A stretch of DNA of 15,095 nt from contig JBGTBQ010000427.1 in NCBI GenBank assembly GCA_041749275.1, positions 1 to 15,095 of the forward strand. Direction: 5' to 3'. Origin of the DNA: JBGTBQ01 sp041749275. Lineage in GTDB: Bacteria; Acidobacteriota; Blastocatellia; Pyrinomonadales; Pyrinomonadaceae. The notes beneath the pieces were generated by a model that worked only from the letters and a program-made list of their open reading frames with translations, was not told the origin of the DNA and searched no databases. Position numbers and translations under genes: made by a program. Shown here piece by piece: positions 1 through 8,078 of the stretch. The first letter of the stretch is position 1. Each line of letters starts with the position of its first letter.

Positions 1-1
1 G

Positions 2-214
2 GGCCTCGAAGAGGAGGCCGCGGCGGCGAAGAATGGCGGGGTGCCGGGCATCACGGATGGCAACCTGATCCCGTCGGCTTGGCGCGGTCACGTCGCGGTG
101 GCGCGCGCGCGCGGCCTCGTCTCGACGGGTGAACAGTTCAACCCCAGCGGCGCCTTCACGCGGGCCGATCTGGCACGCGCGCTCGCGGTCATCACGCGGC
201 TTCACATGGAGTAA
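2..214 (+). CDS. C-terminal end of an SLH-domain (S-layer homology) protein, partial
   Basis: Only the last 70 codons are in the window, in the frame that starts at base 2 and stops with TAA at 212-214; the gene begins to the left. The fragment contains a pattern of the type IPSAWRGHVAVARARGL, then a turn, then F-x-P-S-G-x-F-T-R-A-D-L-A-R-A-L. This matches the second half of an SLH repeat (aromatic/GL turn followed by F-P-x-x-x-x-T-R-A-E-x-A). SLH domains normally attach surface or secreted proteins to the cell envelope. In Acidobacteriota such C-termini are often found on secreted S8 serine peptidases, but the catalytic part is outside the window, so that identity is only a guess. A strong rightward terminator lies about 115 bases downstream. 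Confidence 0.6.
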   Translation, partial: GLEEEAAAAKNGGVPGITDGNLIPSAWRGHVAVARARGLVSTGEQFNPSGAFTRADLARALAVITRLHME

Positions 215-330
215 ACGCGACGAGAAAAGGAACGAAGGAGATTCATCCGATCCATTGAGCACGCGGGCCGCTTCGATTGATGGAAGCAGCTTCCTTTGCC
301 ACGCTCTCGGATGATGTGAAGAGGTTAGGG

Positions 331-373
331 GCCGCAAGCCGCCGTACAAACTATGGCGGCTTGCGGCTTTTTT
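331..373 (+). terminator. Rho-independent terminator after the SLH-domain gene
   Basis: A perfect 13-bp stem, GCCGCAAGCCGCC (331-343) against GGCGGCTTGCGGC (355-367), has an 11-nt loop and is followed directly by TTTTTT (368-373). The U-tract is on the + strand only, so it fits the rightward SLH gene. Read leftward it is a stem without a U-tract, and it lies just past the stop of the convergent M16 gene, so it may still weaken read-through in that direction. Confidence 0.9.
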
Positions 374-394
374 GAGCGATAGAGGCCCGCGCTT

Positions 395-3232
<2,838 letters not shown>

Positions 3233-3423
3233 GTTCGTTTGCTTCTCCTTACTTATTCGATTTAACCGCCGCCGGCCACAGTCACAATTCCCCTCCGCCG
3301 GCACGCGCCGGGCGAGAGGGAACGGGTCATGTATCTGACGAGGGAGGCATGATGCGGCAAGTCCATGCTAACAAAACACCGTGGCGGAGTGAAACCGCCT
3401 ATCGGCTTTATGTTGCAAAGCAC

Positions 3424-3452
3424 TTGACAAAGATGGGCGGGCGGCGTATCGT
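3424..3452 (+). promoter_or_regulatory. sigma-70-like promoter giving a near-leaderless transcript
   Basis: A perfect -35 box TTGACA (3424-3429) is followed after exactly 17 bases by TATCGT (3447-3452, four of six to TATAAT). The start codon of the membrane-protein gene is at 3462, only 9 bases past the -10 box, so transcription would start within a few bases of the ATG. No Shine-Dalgarno sequence precedes that ATG, which agrees with a leaderless or very short leader. The alternative is a start at the in-frame ATG at 3528, which also lacks a ribosome binding site. Confidence 0.5.
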
Positions 3453-3461
3453 GTCTCCGGC

Positions 3462-4079
3462 ATGGCAGTCGTCCATCCTTTTAAACAGCACACCACCGAA
3501 GAGCCGCCCGCGCTCCACGACCGCGCGATGGACAACCTGCGCTTTATCCGCGAGACGATGGAGCGGGCCTCGGCCTTCACCGCCGTCCCCGGCTGGGGGC
3601 AGGTCGCTATCGGCGTGACGGCCATCTTCGCGGCGCTCGTCGCTTCGCAACAAAAATCCGTCGAAGCGTGGGTCGCAATCTGGATGGCCGAGGCCGTGAT
3701 TGCACTCGTCATCGCCGGGTGGACGATGTACCGGAAGGCGCGCCGGGCCGCGACGCCGCTGCTTTCGCAGCCCGGCAGGAAACTGGCGATCAATTTCACG
3801 CCGCCGATGTTCGTCGGGGCGCTTCTGACCGTCGTCTTCTATCGCGCCGGCCTGAATGGACTTCTGCCGGGCCTGTGGTTATTGCTCTATGGTGCGGGCG
3901 TCGTCACGGGCGGAGCTTTTTCGGTGCGCCCGGTTCCTCTCATGGGCCTGTGCTTTATGTTCGTGGGGGCGGGCGCATTCTTTTGCCCGCCGGAGTGGGG
4001 CGACGCGCTGATGGCCGTTGGGTTCGGCGTGCTGCACATCATCTTCGGCTTACACATCGCAAGGAGGTACGGAGGATAG
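3462..4079 (+). CDS. Six-helix integral membrane protein of unknown function, coupled to a winged-helix regulator
   Basis: The product is 205 residues. After a soluble N-terminal segment of about 40 residues (DNLRFIRETMERASAFTAVPGWG), hydrophobic stretches fall at about 43-62, 67-89, 113-128, 132-152, 157-174 and 178-199, separated by basic loops such as YRKARRA, so six membrane passes are likely. I do not recognise a named family and see no catalytic motif. The stop TAG (4077-4079) shares its last base with the GTG start of the next gene, so the two are translationally coupled. Small membrane proteins paired in this way with a winged-helix protein may be controlled by it or may relay a signal to it; that is inference. 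An in-frame ATG at codon 23 (3528) is an alternative start. Confidence 0.8.
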   Translation: MAVVHPFKQHTTEEPPALHDRAMDNLRFIRETMERASAFTAVPGWGQVAIGVTAIFAALVASQQKSVEAWVAIWMAEAVIALVIAGWTMYRKARRAATPLLSQPGRKLAINFTPPMFVGALLTVVFYRAGLNGLLPGLWLLLYGAGVVTGGAFSVRPVPLMGLCFMFVGAGAFFCPPEWGDALMAVGFGVLHIIFGLHIARRYGG

Positions 4080-4501
4080 TGGCTAGACACAGCACGCTTG
4101 CCAAAGAGAGAGAAAAAGCAAAAGGGCGCGGCGCCGGGGCGCAGCAACAGCAGGGGCCGTTGCGCGACGTGCGGCGCGCGAAATCACCAGAGGCCGCGCC
4201 GTCCTCCGCCGCCGAACTCGACCGCCTCATCCACGAACGCATCCGCCTCGCCATCGTCAGCGCCCTCGCCGTCAACGAATCCCTCACCTTCAACCAACTG
4301 AAAGAACTCCTGAACACGACGGACGGCAACCTGAGCGTCCACGCGCGCAAGCTCGAAGAGGCCGAGTACGTGACGTGCAATAAATTTTTTGACGGGCGGA
4401 TGCCGAAGACTGAATTTCGACTGACCGCCGCCGGGCGCCGGGCGCTCGAAAGTTATCTGAACCACATGGAATCGGTGATCCGCGCGGCGCGCGGGAGATG
4501 A
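4079..4501 (+). CDS. Winged-helix transcriptional regulator (HTH_34 / ArsR-PadR-like)
   Basis: The product is 140 residues from the GTG at 4079. The start is set by the overlap TAGTG with the preceding gene and by AAGGAGG at 4061-4067. Residues 1-45 form a low-complexity basic tail (REKAKGRG, QQQQ). Residues 47-130 form a winged helix: LDRLIHERIRLAIVSALAV, the N-Q-L-K-E-L-L helix, the recognition helix DGNLSVHARKLEEAEYV, and a wing with K-F-x-D-G-R-M-P-K-T-E-F-R-L-T followed by AAGRRALESYL. This is the pattern of the small single-domain winged-helix regulators that bind DNA as dimers and often sit next to membrane proteins. No metal- or ligand-binding cysteine cluster is present. The open frame extends further left through the membrane gene, but that extension is a shadow frame. 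Confidence 0.88.
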   Translation: MARHSTLAKEREKAKGRGAGAQQQQGPLRDVRRAKSPEAAPSSAAELDRLIHERIRLAIVSALAVNESLTFNQLKELLNTTDGNLSVHARKLEEAEYVTCNKFFDGRMPKTEFRLTAAGRRALESYLNHMESVIRAARGR

Positions 4502-4503
4502 GA

Positions 4504-4528
4504 CGGGCTGGACAGCCCGAATTTTTTT
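4504..4528 (+). terminator. Rho-independent terminator closing the membrane-protein/regulator pair
   Basis: The stem CGGGCT (4504-4509) pairs with AGCCCG (4514-4519) around a GGAC tetraloop, followed by AA and seven T (4522-4528). It begins two bases after the regulator stop codon, so it ends that two-gene transcript and separates it from the next genes. Confidence 0.85.
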
Positions 4529-4598
4529 GCCCGCTGGCTTTATATGGCAAAGGTCTTTACTCGTAGCCGCACGCCAGTCGGCGGATGGGAGGGAACGG

Positions 4599-4871
4599 AT
4601 GTGTAAACGAAAGAGCACACGGCGCGAGCGTCTGCGACGGAGGGCGACCTTGAGAGTCGCGCTCCTGTTGCCGCCCGCGCTTTTCTGGTCGGTCGTCTTC
4701 GGCGTACTGGCGGGCTTAAGGCCCAACGAACTCGCCTCCGGGTACGCGCGGGAAACCGCGCAGTTGATCGTCGCGGCGATGTGTCTGCTGCTGGCCGCGT
4801 GCGTCGGCTCGCTGTTCATCGGCGCCGACGCGCACACGCGGCTGACTTCAATTCCGGGGAGGAACGATTGA
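4599..4871 (+). CDS. Small two-helix membrane protein of unknown function
   Basis: The product is 90 residues from the ATG at 4599, preceded by GGAGG (4588-4592) at six bases. The frame is open further upstream, back into the terminator, but only this ATG has a ribosome binding site. The N-terminus is strongly basic (CKRKSTRRERLRRR), followed by hydrophobic segments at about residues 19-40 and 55-76 and a short polar tail, so it should be a double-pass inner-membrane protein with its basic end in the cytoplasm. I do not recognise the family. Its TGA (4869-4871) overlaps an ATG at 4871 that has its own strong Shine-Dalgarno sequence and leads toward the FAD enzyme, which suggests co-translation. 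Confidence 0.65.
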   Translation: MCKRKSTRRERLRRRATLRVALLLPPALFWSVVFGVLAGLRPNELASGYARETAQLIVAAMCLLLAACVGSLFIGADAHTRLTSIPGRND

Positions 4872-4925
4872 TGTACACAAACGTGAATCCGGATGCGTTC
4901 GCAACTGCTTGGGGGGGAATCATCG

Positions 4926-6095
4926 GTGGAACAGTTTGACGTGGTTGTCGTGGGGGCAGGGCTGGCCGGGCTACAGGCGACGCGGCTGTTGGCGCGGCGG
5001 GGCGTGCGCGCGCTGCTCGTTGACCGTAAGCAATCGCTCGCGGAGTCCGTCCACACGACGGGCATCTTCGTGCGCCGGACGCTCGAAGACTTCGACCTGC
5101 CGGAGAGTTGTCTGGGGCGTCCGGTCAGACACGTGACGCTCTACTCGCCGTCGCGGCGCACGCTCGCGCTTCACAGCACGCGCGACGAGTTCCGCGTGGG
5201 GCGGATGGGACGGCTCTACGAGCACTACCTCGGAGAATGTTTACGGGCGGGCGCGGAGTGGTCGCCGTCCACGCGCTACGCCGGGCTTGAAGACGACGGC
5301 GCACGCGGCTCAATCATACGTGTGGAGCGCGGCGGTCTGATGCGACAAGTGCGTGCGCGCTTCGTGATGGGAGGCGACGGCGCGCGCTCGCGCGTCGCGC
5401 GAGACCTCGGACTCGACGCGAATAGTGAATGGATCGTCGGCGTCGAAGACGTGTACGAGGGCGTGCCGCTCGAAGGCGAGCCGCGTTTTCACTGCTTCCT
5501 CGATCCGCGAATCGCGCCCGGCTACCTCGCATGGGTGGTGCACGACGGTGAAGAGACGCACCTCGGCGTCGGCGGTTACGCCGCGCGTTTCGACGCGTTG
5601 AAGGCGCTGGAGAGTTTTCGCGCGAGCGTCGCGGGGCTGTTCGATTTCAGCCGCGCGCGCAAAATCGAGCGACGCGGCGGGCGCATCCCCGTCGGCGGCG
5701 TGCTGAAGCGAATCGCCAACGAGCGCGGGCTGCTGTTAGGCGACGCGGCGGGCGCGGTCTCGCCGCTCACGGCGGGCGGACTCGATCCGTGCATGAGATT
5801 GTCGAGCCTCGCGGCGGAGGTTGCCGCCGACTATCTCACGAACGACGACGCGACGGCGCTCGCGCGCTATTCGGGCGAGCGGTTCCGCGCGCGTTTCGTC
5901 TCGCGGCTCTGGATGCGAAGGGTGCTGCGCGCGACTTCTCACGCGGCGCTCGTCGAAACGGCGTGCGCCCTGATGCGGCTGCCGCCGTTCAATGCGGTCG
6001 CATGGCACGTCTTCTTCGGGCGCGGCTCGTTCCCGGATGTGGGGTTGGAGACGGCTCCGCACTCATCAACGACAGCGCCTCAGCCTTCAGTTTGA
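4926..6095 (+). CDS. Geranylgeranyl reductase-family FAD-dependent oxidoreductase
   Basis: The product is 389 residues from the GTG at 4926. It opens with the dinucleotide-binding motif V-V-V-V-G-A-G-L-A-G (GxGxxG at residues 10-15), has a second FAD motif GGDGARS (149-155) and a third, LLLGDAAGAVSPLTAGG (269-285), which contacts the FAD phosphates and isoalloxazine. The element PGYLAWVV (198-205) is typical of geranylgeranyl reductases and related flavoproteins that hydrogenate isoprenoid chains or act as aromatic monooxygenases; the true substrate cannot be read from sequence. No membrane helix is evident. Start choice is uncertain: a 7-base G run (4911-4917) sits just upstream, and removing one G would join this frame to the ATG at 4871, which has a much better ribosome binding site, giving an N-terminus MYTNVNPDAFATAWGESS before VEQFD. 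Confidence 0.87.
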   Translation: MEQFDVVVVGAGLAGLQATRLLARRGVRALLVDRKQSLAESVHTTGIFVRRTLEDFDLPESCLGRPVRHVTLYSPSRRTLALHSTRDEFRVGRMGRLYEHYLGECLRAGAEWSPSTRYAGLEDDGARGSIIRVERGGLMRQVRARFVMGGDGARSRVARDLGLDANSEWIVGVEDVYEGVPLEGEPRFHCFLDPRIAPGYLAWVVHDGEETHLGVGGYAARFDALKALESFRASVAGLFDFSRARKIERRGGRIPVGGVLKRIANERGLLLGDAAGAVSPLTAGGLDPCMRLSSLAAEVAADYLTNDDATALARYSGERFRARFVSRLWMRRVLRATSHAALVETACALMRLPPFNAVAWHVFFGRGSFPDVGLETAPHSSTTAPQPSV

Positions 6096-6144
6096 GACGC
6101 GCGCCTGACCTCTTCCAAGACGGATGCGCCCGACCATTCTCGTC

Positions 6145-6238
6145 GCTCGTCCGACGAGCAGATTAACCACACAGAGACGAAGCCACGAAGAGAAAGATGT
6201 TTTGACTTCTCTTCGTGGCTTCGTCTCTGTGTGGTTAA
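6145..6238. repeat. Perfect 32-bp inverted repeat (palindromic intergenic element) with adjoining small hairpin
   Basis: The left arm 6163-6194 (TTAACCACACAGAGACGAAG...) and right arm 6207-6238 are exact reverse complements over 32 bases, with a 12-base loop at 6195-6206. The left arm is almost all purine plus C (ACAGAGACGAAG...), quite unlike the GC-rich surroundings. A second hairpin, GCTCGT-CCG-ACGAGC (6145-6159), abuts it. Arms of the type TTAACCACAGAGACA are, from memory, common as dispersed intergenic repeats in many environmental bacteria. No U-tract follows, so a conventional terminator role is not shown, although a stem this long after the oxidoreductase stop could protect or terminate the mRNA. 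The right arm supplies the stop codon of the small leftward ORF. Confidence 0.9.
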
Positions 6239-6387
6239 CAGGTGCGCTCGACGACTCCGGGGTTCGATGAAACGGGCGGGTAAGGTCGCACGGCCCTGAC
6301 GCGGTTCGCAAATTTCTCGGCGATCTTGTTGGGAATTTTCTTGCCGAAGAGAACAGAGCGCGTCTTGCCACTCGTGACGACGGACAT
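6235..6387 (-). CDS. Possible small protein, 50 residues, unrecognised
   Basis: From an ATG at 6387 the frame encodes 50 residues with a protein-like, lysine/arginine-rich composition (TSGKTRSVLFGKKIPNKIAE, RVRAVRPYPP) and G/C-rich third positions. It stays open upstream for 24 more codons to a TAG at 6460-6462, and that part also looks coding (APPLYDNQESVLEPRT), but no start codon or ribosome binding site is seen there. The TAA stop lies inside the right arm of the 32-bp inverted repeat. It could be a genuine small gene, or the remnant of a longer gene truncated at both ends, possibly by insertion of the palindrome. I do not recognise it. Confidence 0.33.
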   Translation of the reverse strand: MSVVTSGKTRSVLFGKKIPNKIAEKFANRVRAVRPYPPVSSNPGVVERTC

Positions 6388-6437
6388 CGTGCGCGGTTCG
6401 AGGACACTTTCTTGATTGTCATAGAGCGGCGGAGCTT

Positions 6438-6485
6438 TTGACTGTGGGGCGCGGCTGGGCTAAACCTTTCAGGAGTTTTTATATT
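6438..6485 (+). promoter_or_regulatory. Candidate promoter region for the M48 protease gene
   Basis: TTGACT (6438-6443) could serve as a -35 box, with a poor -10 TAAACC 17 bases on. A better -10 match, TATATT (6480-6485, five of six), stands alone without a -35 at the right distance. It would place the transcript start about 30 bases before the ATG, leaving room for the GAGGGA ribosome binding site at 6507-6512. This is a weak call made because the stretch is the only AT-rich patch before the gene. Confidence 0.3.
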
Positions 6486-6520
6486 CGTGTGCGAAGAAAT
6501 CGAATCGAGGGATTGAAACC

Positions 6521-7954
6521 ATGTCGAGGCTAAAGATCACGCGGCTGTTGCTCATCGCTTTCCTGTCGGCGCAGCTCGCTTGCGGGGGATTGCTGTCGGG
6601 CGGCGACGGCGCTGATGTGGCGGACGGCACACGCCCCGCGCCGCACTTCAAACCGGGCTTCAACCTGTTCAGTCCCGAACAGGACATCGAACTCGGAAAG
6701 ATGTCCGCGCAGGAGATCGCGCGACAGGCTCCGGTGTTGAACGACGAGCGCACGGTGCGCTACGTCCAGCAACTCGGCGCGAAGCTGGCGGGACGTGCGC
6801 CGGGCCACAAGTTCCCGTATCAGTTCGCCGTCGTCGCCACGCGCGAGATCAACGCCTTCGCGCTGCCGGGCGGCCCCATCTTCATCAACGCCGGGACCAT
6901 CGCCGCCGCGAAGAACGAGGGCGAGCTGGCGGGCGTCATCGCGCATGAAATCTCGCACATCGCTCTGCGCCACGGTACGAATCAGGCGTCGAAGGCTTAC
7001 ATCGCCAAGGCGGGGTTGGGGATTTTGAGTGAAATCGCGGGCGGCGAGGGTGGCGACTTCGGTCAGATCGTCAACGTCATCGGCGGCGCGGGCGCGAACG
7101 TCATCTTTCTAAAGTTTGGCCGCACCGCCGAGACGCAGGCCGACCTCGAAGGCGCGCGCATTCTCGCCGCCGCCGGCTACGACCCGCGCGACATGGCGAA
7201 GTTCTTCGAGAATCTGGAGGAGCGTGGCGGTGGGCAGCGCGTCCCCGAACTGTTGAGCGACCATCCAGACCCCGGCAACCGCATCGCCGCTATCAACCAA
7301 GCACTGCCGTCGCTCCAAGTGAGCCAGAAACCGGTGCGCGACTCGAACGAGTTCCAGCAGGTCAAAGCGCGTTTGACGGGGGGCGCGATCAAGTCTTCGG
7401 AAGAGCCGGCGCGCGTCGGGCCGAGCGACCCGACCAACATCGAGCCGGGGGCGCGGCCACCGGGGCCTTCAACGGAGCAGAGAGAGTTTCAGTCGAAAGA
7501 CGGCTCGTTCGGGTTGAGTTATCCGGCGAACTGGGATGCGCTCGGCGCGTCGAATGGGGACGCAAACATGATCTTCGCGCCGAAGGGCGCTTATGGACGG
7601 ATGGGCGATGGCCTCTACGTCTCGCACGGCATCTTTATCGGCGTCGTCGCGCCGCAAGCGAGCGACCTCGCCGCGGCGAACGAGGCTTTCGTTCGCCAGC
7701 AGATCGAGGCCAACCCGGACTTCCGCCCGCGTGGTCAGCCGGAGCGCGTCGAAGCGGGCGGGCGCGTGTGGCATCGGACGCTCGTCGCGGGGCCTTCGGC
7801 GGTGACGGGCGTCGTCGAGATAGATGTCATCTACACGACGGCGACCGCGGACGGGCGCTTGTTCTATCTCATTATGATGGCGCCGGAGGACGAGTTCAGG
7901 AATTACGAGCCGGCATTCAAGCAAATCGTCGCGAGCCTCCGGCTGGCGGGGTAG
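6521..7954 (+). CDS. M48 family metalloprotease (BepA/LoiP/Oma1-like) with C-terminal PsbP-like domain
   Basis: The product is 477 residues; the ATG has GAGGGA eight bases upstream. Residues 1-21 form a signal peptide ending SAQLAC, probably a lipoprotein signal with Cys21 lipidated, although Q and L at -3/-2 depart from the classic lipobox. The M48 domain (about 45-265) has the zinc motif HEISH (142-146), the third ligand region RTAETQAD (201-208) with Glu204, and the SDHPDPGNRI element (247-254) seen in BepA-type proteases, which survey envelope and outer-membrane proteins. After a proline-rich linker (about 290-320), residues 321-477 read as a PsbP/Mog1-like fold (S-F-G-L-S-Y-P-A-N-W, closing with YEPAFKQIVASLRL). 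An envelope quality-control role on the periplasmic face is inferred. It converges on the regulator gene across a palindromic element. Confidence 0.92.
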   Translation: MSRLKITRLLLIAFLSAQLACGGLLSGGDGADVADGTRPAPHFKPGFNLFSPEQDIELGKMSAQEIARQAPVLNDERTVRYVQQLGAKLAGRAPGHKFPYQFAVVATREINAFALPGGPIFINAGTIAAAKNEGELAGVIAHEISHIALRHGTNQASKAYIAKAGLGILSEIAGGEGGDFGQIVNVIGGAGANVIFLKFGRTAETQADLEGARILAAAGYDPRDMAKFFENLEERGGGQRVPELLSDHPDPGNRIAAINQALPSLQVSQKPVRDSNEFQQVKARLTGGAIKSSEEPARVGPSDPTNIEPGARPPGPSTEQREFQSKDGSFGLSYPANWDALGASNGDANMIFAPKGAYGRMGDGLYVSHGIFIGVVAPQASDLAAANEAFVRQQIEANPDFRPRGQPERVEAGGRVWHRTLVAGPSAVTGVVEIDVIYTTATADGRLFYLIMMAPEDEFRNYEPAFKQIVASLRLAG

Positions 7955-7965
7955 GGAAGGCAAAA

Positions 7966-8065
7966 GAGCGGGGGCAAGCCACCCTTCCTGACTTGAGAGG
8001 CAGCTATGCTTGAGTGATTCAAGCAAATTATCTCGCAGGTCAGAAAGAGGGGCTTGCCCCCGCTT
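7966..8065. repeat. Long palindromic stem-loop element between convergent genes
   Basis: Outer arms GCGGGGGCAAGCC (7968-7980) and GGCTTGCCCCCGC (8051-8063) are perfect 13-bp complements. Inside them CTGAC (7988-7992) pairs with GTCAG (8039-8043), GAGA (7995-7998) with TCTC (8031-8034), and TGCTTGA (8007-8013) with TCAAGCA (8019-8025) at the tip. Almost the whole 100 bases can therefore fold into one interrupted hairpin. It fills the gap between the convergent M48 and regulator genes, 11 and 13 bases from their stops. It resembles a REP/MITE-like dispersed element; it may also act as a bidirectional terminator, though no U-tract follows on either strand. Confidence 0.7.
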
Positions 8066-8078
8066 CCGTGTTTCAAAT

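Noticed and set aside
3233..3304. N-terminal extension of the M16 peptidase from the GTG at 3304
   Set aside because: No ribosome binding site and a Cys/Arg-rich non-signal sequence; the GTG at 3232 has AAGGAG upstream. Not fully excluded.
3668..4078. Upstream extension of the winged-helix frame
   Set aside because: The translation is an Arg/Gly-rich shadow of the membrane-protein gene; the GTG at 4079 has overlap and ribosome binding site support.
4184..5065. Leftward open frame of 293 codons across three rightward genes and a terminator
   Set aside because: It crosses gene boundaries and the terminator, and its composition is that of a shadow frame.
6511..6519. GATTGAAAC, resembling the 3' end of many CRISPR repeats
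   Set aside because: Single copy with no spaced repeats nearby; it is simply the bases before the M48 start codon.
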